Numbered from the stretch's first letter, positions 43,599 through 53,322 are shown. The stretch: 64,000 nt of DNA from Thalassobellus citreus (GCF_044385915.1 NZ_JBISCC010000109.1:3103-67102); one strand, 5' to 3'. The notes: generated by a model from the letters alone, not told the origin. A program made the numbers and translations.

Positions 43599-45818
43599 TT
43601 ACAGTCTAGTAACCTTATCTATACCATTAATTTTTTTTAGCTTCTCAATTAGCTTTTTTACAAGCGTTTTATTTTTAACAACAACACTGATTTTTCCTGA
43701 GAATAAACCGTCATCACTATCAAAACTTAAGCTCTTCATATTCACATGCATATTACCAGAAATAATTTTAGTAATATCATTTACTAATCCAATATGGTCA
43801 ATTCCTGTAATTGCAATTTTTGCGGCAAATTCTTGTTGAGAAGAGTCTACCCATTTAGCAAGCATGATTCTATATGCATAGTTAGATTGTAAAGTTAAGG
43901 CATTTGGACAATTTTTTTTATGAACTTTAATACCTTCAGTTACTGTTAAAAAACCAAAAACACCATCACCTGGAATAGGATTACAACAATTTGATAGTTT
44001 ATAATCTAATTTCTCTTCCTCTTTACCAAATACTAGCGAGTCATACTTTGCGGTTATTTCATCTTTTTCTAAATCTTCTTTTTTAACATTTGCTTTTCTA
44101 GTTATTTTATTTTTAATAAAACTCATTAAAGCATTATTCCTAGAGGAAGCATAGTCTTTTATCATGGTATTGTCTATAGTACCAAGTCCCACCCTGTAAA
44201 ATAAATCTAAACTGGTATTGAGTTTAAAATAATTAACAAGTTCGTTAATAGAGTTTTCATTTAAAGTAATTTTAAGTTGTTTTAATTTTCTTCTTAAAAT
44301 TTCTTTACCTTCTTCTCCAATGCGTTTTTTATCTTCTTTTAAAGCAGATTTAATTTTAGTTCTTGCTCTTGCTGTTGTTGCATAATCTAGCCAATTGGCA
44401 TTTGGTTTTGCACTTTCTGAGGTTAATATGTCTACTTGATCGCCGCTTTTTAGCTCGTGACTTAGCGGAACGAGTTTACCGTTTACTTTTGCGCCACGAG
44501 TTTTCATACCAACTTCTGTATGAATACTAAAGGCAAAATCTAACGAAGTAGCACCTTTGGGTAGTGATTTTAAATCTCCATTAGGGGTGAATACAAATAT
44601 TTCTTTTGAATATAAATTGAGTTTAAACTGTTCAACAAAATCTACAGCATTTGTTTCTGGGTTTTCTAAAGCTTCTTGTAGCCTGTTTATCCAGCCTTCT
44701 AAATTATCTTCTTTTTCGTTTTCTTGTTTGTATTTATAATGTGCCGCATAGCCTTTTTCTGCAATTTCGTTCATGCGCTCACTACGTATTTGGACTTCTA
44801 CCCAACGTCCTTTTGGTCCCATTACAGTTATGTGTAACGCTTCGTAACCCGTGCCTTTTGGAGATGAGATCCAATCGCGAAGTCTAATAGGGTTAGGTCT
44901 AAAATGGTCTGTTACAATAGAATAGATTTTCCAAGCCAAAAACTTTTCGTTAGCAGCATCACTTTTATAAATAATTCTAATTGCAAATTTATCATAGACT
45001 TCATCAAAAGAAACACCTTGTTTCATCATTTTCTTTCTTATTGAAAAAATTGATTTTGGGCGTCCTTTAATAGTGTAATTAAAATGTTCTTTATCTAAAG
45101 AAATTTTTATAACATCGCTAAATTGTTCAATGTATTTATCTTGTTCTTCTTTGCTTTCTTTTGTCTTGTTTAGAATATCGAAATAAACTTCCGGTTCAGT
45201 ATATCTAAGCGCTAAATCTTCTAATTCGGTTTTTATATTATAAAGACCTATTCTATGAGCTAAAGGTGCGTATATATATAAGGTCTCCGATGCTATTTTT
45301 TCTTGCTTATCGGGGCGCATAGAATCCATAGTTTGCATATTATGGAGTCTATCGGCTATTTTAATAATAATAACACGTACATCATCATTAAGAGTCAGTA
45401 GCATTTTTCTGAAATTTTCAGCCTGTAAAGACACATCCATGTCTTTTTCTTTACTTAATGATGAGATTTTGGTAAGTCCTCCAACTATAGTTGCAACGGA
45501 CTTACCAAACAGTTTTTCAATATCTTCAATTTCATAATCAGGACTGTCTTCAACCACATCATGAAGTAATGCTGATGCTATAGAAGTGGCATCTAAACCA
45601 ATTTCTTGTGCTACAATTTTTGCCACCGCTATAGGGTGGAAAATATAAGCTTCTCCAGATTTTCTGCGTTGATTTTTATGGCCATCTAAGGCTGTGTCAA
45701 AAGCTTTTCTAATTAGTTTTTTATCATCATCAGTAAGTGTTGTATAACTAACTTTTAATAACTCTTTGTAAGCTTTTGTTATGGCTGCGTTTTCTTTTTC
45801 TATATCATCCTCTGTCAT
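43599..45818 (-). CDS. Bifunctional (p)ppGpp synthetase/hydrolase
   Basis: RelA/SpoT-family enzyme of 739 aa controlling the stringent response. The N-terminal HD hydrolase domain is intact: HPIAVAKIVAQEIGLDATSI followed by ALLHDVVEDSP with the HDxxED residues. The synthetase domain (about 230-400) contains GYEALHITVMGPKGRWVEVQ. A TGS domain (EIFVFTPNGDLKSLPKGATS) and a C-terminal ACT domain (AKIAITGIDHIGLVNDITK) follow. Both activities are therefore predicted. It lies upstream of fur and purA, downstream of rdgB, on the minus strand. Confidence 0.96.
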   Translation of the reverse strand: MTEDDIEKENAAITKAYKELLKVSYTTLTDDDKKLIRKAFDTALDGHKNQRRKSGEAYIFHPIAVAKIVAQEIGLDATSIASALLHDVVEDSPDYEIEDIEKLFGKSVATIVGGLTKISSLSKEKDMDVSLQAENFRKMLLTLNDDVRVIIIKIADRLHNMQTMDSMRPDKQEKIASETLYIYAPLAHRIGLYNIKTELEDLALRYTEPEVYFDILNKTKESKEEQDKYIEQFSDVIKISLDKEHFNYTIKGRPKSIFSIRKKMMKQGVSFDEVYDKFAIRIIYKSDAANEKFLAWKIYSIVTDHFRPNPIRLRDWISSPKGTGYEALHITVMGPKGRWVEVQIRSERMNEIAEKGYAAHYKYKQENEKEDNLEGWINRLQEALENPETNAVDFVEQFKLNLYSKEIFVFTPNGDLKSLPKGATSLDFAFSIHTEVGMKTRGAKVNGKLVPLSHELKSGDQVDILTSESAKPNANWLDYATTARARTKIKSALKEDKKRIGEEGKEILRRKLKQLKITLNENSINELVNYFKLNTSLDLFYRVGLGTIDNTMIKDYASSRNNALMSFIKNKITRKANVKKEDLEKDEITAKYDSLVFGKEEEKLDYKLSNCCNPIPGDGVFGFLTVTEGIKVHKKNCPNALTLQSNYAYRIMLAKWVDSSQQEFAAKIAITGIDHIGLVNDITKIISGNMHVNMKSLSFDSDDGLFSGKISVVVKNKTLVKKLIEKLKKINGIDKVTRL

Positions 45819-45889
45819 AAATTAAAAATAACATAAAGAAAATTAACAACCAACAGGATTTTAGTTTTTGTTGTTATTTTTTTTAAGAT

Positions 45890-46462
45890 TTATGAATTCA
45901 GAAATTCTACAAGTAGAGTGATTGCTTTACCGCGATGCCCGATACTGTTTTTTAGGCTCAAATCCATTTCGGCAAATGTTTGTTCGTAGCCGTTAGGTTT
46001 AAAAATAGGGTCGTAGCCAAAACCTTTTTTACCGCTTTTATTAGTCGTTATTTCACCTTCGCAAATACCTGTAAAATTATGTTGTTTGTCGTTTATTATT
46101 AAACTAACAACAGTTTTAAATTGGGCATTTCTATTGTCTAAATCATTTAAGTTTTTAAGTAACAAATCCATATTTTCACTTGCATCGCGTTTTTCTCCAG
46201 CATAACGTGCAGAATAAACACCAGGATCACCATTTAGAGCTTCAACTTCAAGACCGGTATCGTCAGCAAAACAATTGTAACCATAATGCTCTTTTACATA
46301 TTGTGCTTTTTGAATAGCATTGCCTTCTATTGTTTTTTGTGTTTCAGGAATATCTTCAAAGCAACCAATGTCTTTTAAGCTTAAAAGTTTTATATAGTTA
46401 GGTATTAAAGATTGAACTTCTTTAAGTTTGTTAAGGTTGTTTGTTGCAAAAACGAGTTTCAT
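45890..46462 (-). CDS. rdgB: Non-canonical purine NTP pyrophosphatase
   Basis: House-cleaning enzyme of the HAM1/RdgB family, hydrolysing dITP, XTP and similar nucleotides. I use the ATG at 46462, which gives MKLVFATNNLNKLKEVQ, the usual start, and 190 aa. Motifs are FADDTGLEVEALNGDPGVYS, SARYAGE and KGFGYDPIFKPNG; catalytic acidic residues are intact. A TACTTTTG -7 box lies 19 nt upstream at 46481-46488 on the minus strand. Same strand as relA/spoT with a 71 bp gap. Confidence 0.95.
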   Translation of the reverse strand: MKLVFATNNLNKLKEVQSLIPNYIKLLSLKDIGCFEDIPETQKTIEGNAIQKAQYVKEHYGYNCFADDTGLEVEALNGDPGVYSARYAGEKRDASENMDLLLKNLNDLDNRNAQFKTVVSLIINDKQHNFTGICEGEITTNKSGKKGFGYDPIFKPNGYEQTFAEMDLSLKNSIGHRGKAITLLVEFLNS

Positions 46463-46629
46463 AATATAAAATGTATCAAGCAAAAGTACTATTATAATCA
46501 TTTATAATAATAAGGTAGTGCTAAATTTCTAATGAAAAATTTACAACCATTTTATGATTTTTGTTATTTAGATTTGTTTTAAATTTTGTATCTTAGGATA
46601 GAATTATTAACCTAAAAAAAGAATTGAAT

Positions 46630-46929
46630 ATGACTGTAAATTTTGAATATGTAGGCGTAGATGTAAGTGAAACACTTTCAGCTTTCACTGAAGAAAAATT
46701 AGATAAATTATTTAATAGATATGAATTTTTAATAAATGCAACGGTTCATTTTAAACAAGAAGGACAAGAGCATGAAGCAGGTAAAATTTGTAATATAGAA
46801 TTAAGCCTTCCTGGACCTAGAATTTTTGCAACTTCTAACGAGCGTAATTTTGAAGTGTCAGTAAGAGAAACTATTAGTGATTTAGAGCGTCAATTAAAAA
46901 AGCGTAAGCAAGTTTATAAAACACATTAA
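46630..46929 (+). CDS. hpf: Short ribosome hibernation promoting factor (HPF/RaiA family)
   Basis: A 99 aa protein that binds the 30S subunit and inactivates ribosomes in stationary phase. I start at the ATG 46630 (MTVNFEYVGVDVSETL) rather than the TTG two codons upstream. The fold blocks are LSAFTEEKLDKLFNRYEFL, KICNIELSLPGPRIFA and VRETISDLERQLKKRKQVY. It lacks the long C-terminal extension of long-type HPF. The last three codons plus the stop are part of a terminator hairpin shared with rlmH on the opposite strand. Confidence 0.93.
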   Translation: MTVNFEYVGVDVSETLSAFTEEKLDKLFNRYEFLINATVHFKQEGQEHEAGKICNIELSLPGPRIFATSNERNFEVSVRETISDLERQLKKRKQVYKTH

Positions 46930-46958
46930 TTAAATAGCTTAAAAATGTGTTTTTTTTA
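46918..46958. terminator. Terminator between hpf and rlmH
   Basis: AAAACACAT (46918-46926, within the last codons of hpf) pairs with ATGTGTTTT (46945-46953) around an 18 nt loop, followed by T. It separates two convergent genes and overlaps the end of hpf. Confidence 0.5.
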
Positions 46959-47429
46959 CCTGTGATGATAAGGTTCGTTTTTTAAAATAGTAAACCCTCT
47001 ATAAAGTTGTTCTATAATAAAAAGTCTAACCATTTGATGGGAAAATGTCATTTTAGACAATGATATTTTCCCATTTGCTTTTTTATAAATGTCTTCAGAA
47101 AAACCATAAGGTCCTCCAATAACAAAAACAAGTTGTTTGATACCTGAATTCATATGTTTTTGTAAGTAAGCCGAAAATCCAACAGAATCTAATTGTTTGC
47201 CGTTTTCATCTAGTAAAATTAAAATATCAGTATTATTCAGCTTTTTTAAAATAAGTTCACCTTCTTTTTGCTTTTGTTGTGCTTCGCTTAAGTTTTTTAC
47301 GTTTTTTATATCAGGAATAATGTCTAAAGAGAAATTAATATAAAAACCTAAGCGCTTTTGGTATTCAGTAATTAAAGCCAAAAGTTCTTTGTTGTCTGTT
47401 TTGCCAATGGCGAGTAATTTGATAGTCAT
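46956..47429 (-). CDS. rlmH: 23S rRNA pseudouridine-1915 N3-methyltransferase
   Basis: SPOUT-family methyltransferase of 157 aa that modifies pseudouridine in 23S rRNA helix 69. The N-terminus MTIKLLAIGKTDNKEL is typical. The SAM-binding knot contains FVIGGPYGFSEDIYKKANG and SKMTFSHQMVRLFIIEQLYRGF, ending EPYHHR. Full length. The minus-strand box TAATTTTG (47435-47442) lies only 6 nt before the ATG at 47429, which would make the mRNA leaderless or nearly so. Confidence 0.95.
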   Translation of the reverse strand: MTIKLLAIGKTDNKELLALITEYQKRLGFYINFSLDIIPDIKNVKNLSEAQQKQKEGELILKKLNNTDILILLDENGKQLDSVGFSAYLQKHMNSGIKQLVFVIGGPYGFSEDIYKKANGKISLSKMTFSHQMVRLFIIEQLYRGFTILKNEPYHHR

Positions 47430-47560
47430 AATAGCAAAATTAGCATTTTATATTTGTTAAAAATGAATTTAAATAGTGATAATTTGTGAAATTCATAAGT
47501 TTAAATTTATAAAAGTAAATCAATTTCTTATTTTTGTTAAAAACAAACTAACCAAACAAT

Positions 47561-48421
47561 ATGATTACACAAGAACAATTTGATAGCGAAATAAAAATGA
47601 TAATTGCAAATGCAATTAGAGAAGATGTAGGAGACGGCGATCATAGTTCATTAGCTTGTATACCTGAAAATGCAAGAGGAAGAGCTAAACTTTTAGTTAA
47701 AGATAAAGGGATTATAGGTGGCGTTAATTTTGCTAAAAAAGTATTTGCTTACGTAGATAAAAGATTAAAATTAGATGTGCTGATTGAAGATGGTTCAGAA
47801 GTGACTTTTGGAGATATTGTTATGTATGTTGAAGGACCTTCCCAATCTATTTTAAAGGCAGAACGAACAGTTTTGAATGCTATGCAACGTATGAGTGCTA
47901 TTGCTACAAAAACTAGAATGTTTGTAGATCTATTAGAAGGTACAAAAACAAGAATTTTAGATACGCGTAAAACAACTCCAGGTATTCGAGTGTTAGAAAA
48001 ATGGGCTGTTAAACTTGGCGGAGGTGAAAATCATAGATTTGCTTTATATGATATGATAATGTTAAAAGATAATCATATAGATTTTGCTGGAGGTATTACA
48101 AAAGCGATAGATATGGCTAAAGCCTATTTAAAAGAAACTGGTAAAAATCTAGATATTATGGTTGAAGCTAGAGATTTGGCTGAAGTAGAAGAGATTTTGA
48201 AAAGTGATGGTGTTTATAGAATTTTAATTGATAATTTTGATTACGAAGACACAAGAAAAGCTGTTAAAATGATAGGTAATAAATGTCTTACCGAATCTTC
48301 AGGAAATATTAATGAAGCTACTATACGTCATTATGCCGAATGTGGTGTAAACTACATTTCATCAGGAGCTTTAACGCATTCTGTACATAATATGGACTTA
48401 AGTTTAAAAGCAGTAAAATAA
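47561..48421 (+). CDS. nadC: Nicotinate-nucleotide pyrophosphorylase (carboxylating)
   Basis: Cytosolic enzyme of 286 aa of de novo NAD synthesis, converting quinolinate and PRPP to nicotinate mononucleotide. The signatures are ANAIREDVGDGDHSSLACIP at the start, ILDTRKTTPGIRVLEKWAVK, KLGGGENHRFALYDMIMLKDNH and VNYISSGALTHS at the end. A -7 box TATTTTTG lies at 47529-47536, 24 nt before the ATG, divergent from rlmH. The yihY-priA pair has its own promoter downstream. Confidence 0.97.
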   Translation: MITQEQFDSEIKMIIANAIREDVGDGDHSSLACIPENARGRAKLLVKDKGIIGGVNFAKKVFAYVDKRLKLDVLIEDGSEVTFGDIVMYVEGPSQSILKAERTVLNAMQRMSAIATKTRMFVDLLEGTKTRILDTRKTTPGIRVLEKWAVKLGGGENHRFALYDMIMLKDNHIDFAGGITKAIDMAKAYLKETGKNLDIMVEARDLAEVEEILKSDGVYRILIDNFDYEDTRKAVKMIGNKCLTESSGNINEATIRHYAECGVNYISSGALTHSVHNMDLSLKAVK

Positions 48422-48444
48422 TTAGTTTTACAAGTAGTAAGTAA

Positions 48445-48473
48445 TTGTATTCTTCTTTATTTTGATAACTTTG
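48445..48473 (+). promoter_or_regulatory. Promoter of yihY-priA
   Basis: TTG at 48445-48447, an 18 nt spacer, and TAACTTTG at 48466-48473, which matches TAnnTTTG. The box lies 24 nt before the ATG at 48498. Confidence 0.6.
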
Positions 48474-48497
48474 CTATAAATTTAAAGCAAATTATTA

Positions 48498-49439
48498 ATG
48501 ACAAAACCTATTGAAGACAAACTAGATAAAATTCCTGTAATTAATATCTTAGTGCGGTTTTTTAAACAATTTAAATTACCAGGTCTTGAAGGGTTGTCGT
48601 TTTACGATTTGTTAGAGCTTTATATAACAGGTATTGTAAGAGGTGCATTAACTACAAGAGCAAGTGCTATTGCGTTTAGCTTTTTCATGGCTTTGTTTCC
48701 TTTTTTGTTATTTGTTTTAATAATTATTCCAGAAATACCAATAGATAATTTTCAGAAAGAATTCATGGACTTTTTGGAGTCTTTTTTGCCACCAACTACT
48801 TCCGAATTTTTCTTTCATAATATTTTTGAAAACATTGAAAATTCTCAAAGAGGCGGCTTGTTGTCCTCCGTTTTTGTTTTATCAATAGCATTAATGGCAA
48901 ATGGTGTTAATGCTGTGTTTTCTGGGTTTGAAAATTCGTATCATGAGCAATTACCCCGTAATGTTATTAAGCAATATTTATATGCGTTGGGGATTGCATT
49001 AATATTAGCGTTCCTACTTATTATTACTATAGCGGTTTTAGGATATTTTCAAATTTATGTTGTTGAAGGGGTTATTGATGCTTTAGAAACACGAGGTTAT
49101 GAAACAGGTTCGCAGAGTATTATTTGGACAGATATTGCTAAATACGTCTTTTTTGTAATGATGGTATATTTGGCAACAGCAACATTGTATTATTTTGGAA
49201 CAAAAGAAGGGAGGCTTTCTAATTTCTTTTCAGTGGGTGCTTTATTTACCACTTGTCTTATTATAGTAACTTCATATTTATTTGGCGTTTATATTGAAAA
49301 TTTTGGTCAGTATAATAAGCTATACGGATCTATTGGAGCGCTTTTAGTTTTGTTGTTTTATTTGTGGCTTAATGCTAATATTTTATTGTTAGGTTACGAA
49401 TTAAATGCATCTTTGAATAAACTACGTAAAAGGTGTTAG
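48498..49439 (+). CDS. YihY/BrkB-family inner-membrane protein
   Basis: Multi-pass membrane protein of 313 aa with about six helices. The family signature region LTTRASAIAFSFFMALFPFLLF is near residue 55, and late regions are YGSIGALLVLLFYLWLNANILLLGYELN. YihY/UPF0761 proteins are of uncertain function; earlier annotation as ribonuclease BN is not supported. It is 3 bp upstream of priA, so the two are co-transcribed. Confidence 0.9.
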   Translation: MTKPIEDKLDKIPVINILVRFFKQFKLPGLEGLSFYDLLELYITGIVRGALTTRASAIAFSFFMALFPFLLFVLIIIPEIPIDNFQKEFMDFLESFLPPTTSEFFFHNIFENIENSQRGGLLSSVFVLSIALMANGVNAVFSGFENSYHEQLPRNVIKQYLYALGIALILAFLLIITIAVLGYFQIYVVEGVIDALETRGYETGSQSIIWTDIAKYVFFVMMVYLATATLYYFGTKEGRLSNFFSVGALFTTCLIIVTSYLFGVYIENFGQYNKLYGSIGALLVLLFYLWLNANILLLGYELNASLNKLRKRC

Positions 49440-49442
49440 TTT

Positions 49443-51896
49443 ATGCAGTATTTTATAGATGTAATTATCCCTGTTCCGCTTAAAAAGCTATTTACTTATG
49501 GTATAACAGCCTCTGAAGCTGAATTTTTAAAACAAGGAATGCGTGTTGCGGTACCTTTTGGGAAATCTAAAATATATACAGGCATTGTTTTTAGTATACA
49601 TAATGATGCACCAACGGCATACGAATCTAAAGATATTCAACAAATTTTAGATGAAACACCTATTGTAAATGCTAAGCAATTACAATTATGGCAGTGGATA
49701 GCGAGTTATTACATGTGTACTTTGGGCGATGTTATGCGAGCTGCTTTACCAAGTGGTTTTATTTTAGAAAGTGAAACAATAGTTACTAAGAATAGTGTTA
49801 ATATTATAGATGAGTCTGTTTTAAAAGATGATGAGTTTTTGGTTTATGAAGCTTTGCAACATCAGTCATCATTAAAAATTCATGATATATCTAATATTCT
49901 TGATAAAAAGAATGTGCTTCCTGTTATTAAGCGTTTGATAGAAAAAGAAGCAATTTCGGTTGAAGAAGAGGTGTATGAAAAATATAAACCTAAGTTGGTT
50001 AGGTATGTTAAATTACATTCTAATTTTTCTTCAGAAACAGCGCTTAAACAATTGTTAGATGATTTAAGTAGAGCGCCTAAGCAGAAACAGGTAGTTATGA
50101 CCTTGTTTTCTGTATCCGCAACAACAAAGAAACCTGTAAAAGTTTCCGATTTATCAACAGAAAGTAATGCATCTACATCCATTATAAAAACATTAATAGA
50201 TAAAGGTGTTTTTGAAGAATATCATATTCAAACAGACCGTGTACAATATTCAGGAGACGATAATGAGGATACAAAACACCTTAATGCATATCAAGAAACC
50301 GCATTAAAAGAAATAAAAGAATCTTTTAAAACTCATAATGTTTCGTTGTTGCATGGTGTTACTTCATCTGGTAAAACCGAAGTGTATGTAAAATTGATAG
50401 AAGAAGTTTTAAGTACTGGTAAGCAAGTTTTGTATTTGTTACCAGAAATTGCGCTTACCACACAATTAGTCACTAGACTTCAAAATTATTTTGGAGAACA
50501 AGTAGCGGTTTTTCATTCTAAATATTCAACGCATGAACGTGTTGAGGTTTGGAATAACGTTTTAGATCATTCCGCGAAAGCGAAAATAGTATTAGGCGCA
50601 CGTTCTTCTATATTTTTACCTTTTGATAATTTAGGATTGATTATAGTAGACGAGGAACATGAACAATCCTTCAAGCAATTTGATCCAGCACCTCGTTATC
50701 ATGCTAGAGATACTGCGGTTGTATTAGCTTATATGCACGAAGCAAAAATTCTTTTAGGATCGGCAACACCTAGTTTAGAAAGTTATTTTAATGCCAAACA
50801 AAATAAATATGGTTTTGTTGAATTAATGCATCGCTTTAATGATGTGTTAATGCCAGACATTGAATTGGTAGATATTAAAGAGAAACAGAAAAAAAAGCTC
50901 ATGAAAGGGCATTTTAGTGATCGGCTTATTTTAGAAATGACTGAAACTTTAGCAGAAGGGCATCAAATTATATTGTTTCAAAACAGACGCGGGTTTTCTC
51001 CTATAGTAGAGTGTAATACGTGTGGCTTGTCTCCGCAGTGTCCTAATTGTGATGTGAGTTTAACCTATCATCAATACAGGCATCAATTGCGTTGTCATTA
51101 TTGTGGGTATGTAGAAGCGATGTTAAAAACGTGTAAAGCTTGCGGAAGTAGTGAAATAGATAGTAAAGGTTTTGGCACCGAGCAAATAGAAGCAGAGGTA
51201 AAATTGTTGTTCCCAGAACATAATGTTGCAAGAATGGATTTAGATACCACACGTGGAAAATATGGTTACGAAAAAATTATTACAGCATTAGAGCAGCAAG
51301 AGATTGATATTTTGGTTGGAACACAAATGCTTACCAAAGGCTTAGATTTTAGAAATGTGAAGCTTGTTGGTATTATGAATGCCGATAATATGTTGAACTT
51401 TCCTGATTTTAGAGCACACGAACGAAGTTTTCAACTCATGTTGCAAGTTGCGGGTAGGGCAGGACGTACCGAAGAACGCGGTAAGGTTTTAATACAAACG
51501 TATAATCCGTATCATAATATATTACAGCAAGTATCTACCAATAATTATGTAGATATGTTTAACGAGCAAATGAATGATCGTTATAACTTTAAATATCCCC
51601 CAATTTACAAACAGATAAAAATTACTTTAAAACATAAAGACTATAATAGGGTAGAAACGGCTTCTATTTGGTTTGCTAAATCGTTGCGACAGGTTTTTGG
51701 AGATTTGGTTTTAGGACCAGAGTCGCCACCTGTAGCCAGAATTAGAAATCAGTTTCATAAAAACATATTGGTAAAGATTCCTAAAAAGCAATCTTTATCA
51801 AAAACAAAAGAAGCTATCGTTAAAATAAACAACAGCTTCTTTAGTGTAAAAGATTTTCGGTCAGTTAAAGTAATTTTAAATGTCGATAACTTCTAG
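49443..51896 (+). CDS. priA: Primosomal protein N' (replication restart helicase)
   Basis: 3'-5' helicase of 817 aa restarting collapsed replication forks. The N-terminal 3'BD is MQYFIDVIIPVPLKKLFTYG. Walker A is LLHGVTSSGKTEVYVK, Walker B is LIIVDEEHEQSFKQ. The zinc site comprises several cysteine pairs: CNTCGLSPQCPNCD and CHYCGYVEAML-KTCKAC. Motif VI is LMLQVAGRAGRTEE. Length is normal. It overlaps nothing; a hairpin region follows before the LytTR gene on the other strand. Confidence 0.97.
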   Translation: MQYFIDVIIPVPLKKLFTYGITASEAEFLKQGMRVAVPFGKSKIYTGIVFSIHNDAPTAYESKDIQQILDETPIVNAKQLQLWQWIASYYMCTLGDVMRAALPSGFILESETIVTKNSVNIIDESVLKDDEFLVYEALQHQSSLKIHDISNILDKKNVLPVIKRLIEKEAISVEEEVYEKYKPKLVRYVKLHSNFSSETALKQLLDDLSRAPKQKQVVMTLFSVSATTKKPVKVSDLSTESNASTSIIKTLIDKGVFEEYHIQTDRVQYSGDDNEDTKHLNAYQETALKEIKESFKTHNVSLLHGVTSSGKTEVYVKLIEEVLSTGKQVLYLLPEIALTTQLVTRLQNYFGEQVAVFHSKYSTHERVEVWNNVLDHSAKAKIVLGARSSIFLPFDNLGLIIVDEEHEQSFKQFDPAPRYHARDTAVVLAYMHEAKILLGSATPSLESYFNAKQNKYGFVELMHRFNDVLMPDIELVDIKEKQKKKLMKGHFSDRLILEMTETLAEGHQIILFQNRRGFSPIVECNTCGLSPQCPNCDVSLTYHQYRHQLRCHYCGYVEAMLKTCKACGSSEIDSKGFGTEQIEAEVKLLFPEHNVARMDLDTTRGKYGYEKIITALEQQEIDILVGTQMLTKGLDFRNVKLVGIMNADNMLNFPDFRAHERSFQLMLQVAGRAGRTEERGKVLIQTYNPYHNILQQVSTNNYVDMFNEQMNDRYNFKYPPIYKQIKITLKHKDYNRVETASIWFAKSLRQVFGDLVLGPESPPVARIRNQFHKNILVKIPKKQSLSKTKEAIVKINNSFFSVKDFRSVKVILNVDNF

Positions 51897-51970
51897 TGAA
51901 ATAGAAATTTATTCAATTTCGTAATTGAACTAGTCCTTGTAAAAATCGGGATCTTATCAAGTATAAGAGA

Positions 51971-51990
51971 AACTGAAACAAGTTCAGTTT
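51971..51990. terminator. Possible terminator between priA and the LytTR gene
   Basis: AACTGAA (51971-51977), ACAAG and TTCAGTT (51983-51989) form a 7 bp hairpin followed by TTT on the plus strand. A second small hairpin TCTTAT/ATAAGA lies just before it. The arms resemble the CCTGAA palindrome nested in 25174-25276. It may be a repeat rather than a terminator. Confidence 0.4.
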
Positions 51991-52005
51991 AATAAAGCTA
52001 AGCTT

Positions 52006-52701
52006 CTAAATATTATTTAAAGCATCAACTAGTTGGGTTTTCTTATTTCTACTCAAAGGAATTTCATAAGTACCAACTTCAACATTTTTACTATTAAACC
52101 TGTCAATTTTATCAAGGTTTACAATATAAGATTTGTGGATTCTTAAAAACTTGCCTTCAGGTAATTCAGCTTCAAAAGATTTCATAGTAGATAAAACTAC
52201 TAAGCTATTTTCTTCGGTTACTAATTTTACATAATCGCCAAGTGCTTCAATCCATTTAATATCTTTAATGTAAACTTTACGTTTTTTAAGATTACTTTTT
52301 ACAAAAATATGTTCACCTTCTTCTTCGTTAAAGTCTAAAGTCAATTTGTGTTGTTCTAAAGCTTTGTCTACAGAGGTATTGAAACGTTCTCTTGTAATTG
52401 GTTTGTGTAAGTAATCGGTAGCATCGTAATTAAATGCTTTAAAAGCATATTCGGTTTTACCGGTTACAAAAATAATTTGGGGTTTGTTGTTTAATACGTC
52501 TAAAAGTTCAAATCCATTTAGCACTGGCATTTCAATGTCTAAAAAAATTAAATCAACTTGATGCGTATTTAAACCATTCTTTGTTTCTATAGCACTACTA
52601 TACTCAGCTATTAAGTTAAGAGATGGGTGGTTCTCCACAAGCTTAACAATAGAGAGACGTTGTATTGCTGAATCGTCTACTACTACACAGTTTAAAGTCA
52701 T
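52006..52701 (-). CDS. LytTR-type two-component response regulator
   Basis: Cytosolic DNA-binding response regulator of 231 aa. The receiver domain contains VVVDDSAIQ, the phosphorylated aspartate in LIFLDIEMPVLNGFELL, and FVTGKTEYAF. The LytTR output domain (about 130-231) has the block KRKVYIKDIKWIEALGDYVK and FLRIHKSYIVNLDKIDRF. No histidine kinase is nearby, so the partner is unknown. The start is at 52701 (MTLNCVVVDDS) in place of a weaker one 14 codons upstream. Confidence 0.92.
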   Translation of the reverse strand: MTLNCVVVDDSAIQRLSIVKLVENHPSLNLIAEYSSAIETKNGLNTHQVDLIFLDIEMPVLNGFELLDVLNNKPQIIFVTGKTEYAFKAFNYDATDYLHKPITRERFNTSVDKALEQHKLTLDFNEEEGEHIFVKSNLKKRKVYIKDIKWIEALGDYVKLVTEENSLVVLSTMKSFEAELPEGKFLRIHKSYIVNLDKIDRFNSKNVEVGTYEIPLSRNKKTQLVDALNNI

Positions 52702-52732
52702 AACATTTATATTATTTCGGTTAAGATATCGA

Positions 52733-52763
52733 CAATAGTACAAAAAATTCGGCTAAAAACCAA
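52733..52763 (-). promoter_or_regulatory. Promoter of the LytTR regulator gene
   Basis: On the minus strand TTG (52763-52761), a 20 nt spacer and TACTATTG (52740-52733) fit the flavobacterial form with one mismatch in the -7 box. The ATG follows 31 nt later. Confidence 0.5.
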
Positions 52764-52920
52764 AAATCATCGTTTAAATGCATTAATTAACAAAATTTTA
52801 ACACATGTAAATGGTTTGTATAACAAGTCAAATATATTGTTTAACTATATATATTGATAATTATTTTATTATAAAATATTAACAATGTGAAATGGATAAA
52901 AATTAAGGTGAATATATTGT

Positions 52921-52951
52921 TGTTTTATATATATGTATTTGCTACTTTTGC
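52921..52951 (+). promoter_or_regulatory. Promoter of rpsF-rpsR-rplI
   Basis: TTG at 52921-52923, a 20 nt spacer and TACTTTTG at 52944-52951. The rpsF ATG lies 30 nt further on. This is the best match to the Bacteroidota consensus in the window. Confidence 0.65.
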
Positions 52952-52981
52952 ACCCAATTTTTAACAATAAACACGATTTTT

Positions 52982-53320
52982 ATGAATCATTATGAAACTG
53001 TTTTCATCTTAAATCCCGTTTTATCTGAAGATCAGATAAAGGAAACAGTAAAGAAATACGAAGATTTTCTTGTTTCTAACGGCGCTAAGATGGTATCAAA
53101 AGAGGATTGGGGACTAAAAAAGTTAGCTTACCCTATTCAAAACAAAAAAAGTGGTTTTTACCATTTATTTGAGTACACTGTACCTGGAGATGTAATTAAC
53201 CAATTAGAAGTAGAGTTTAAACGTGATGAGCGTTTTATGCGTTATTTAACAGTATCGTTAGATAAGCATGCTATTTCATGGGCAGAGAGAAGAAGAGTTA
53301 AACTTAAACAAAAAGCTTAA
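52982..53320 (+). CDS. rpsF: 30S ribosomal protein S6
   Basis: Ribosomal protein of 112 aa on the 30S platform, pairing with S18. The N-terminus NHYETVFILNPVLSEDQIK and the segments WGLKKLAYPIQNKKSGFYHL and RDERFMRYLTVSLDKHA are conserved. It is the first gene of the rpsF-rpsR-rplI operon, followed by rpsR after 2 bp. Confidence 0.97.
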   Translation: MNHYETVFILNPVLSEDQIKETVKKYEDFLVSNGAKMVSKEDWGLKKLAYPIQNKKSGFYHLFEYTVPGDVINQLEVEFKRDERFMRYLTVSLDKHAISWAERRRVKLKQKA

Positions 53321-53322
53321 TT

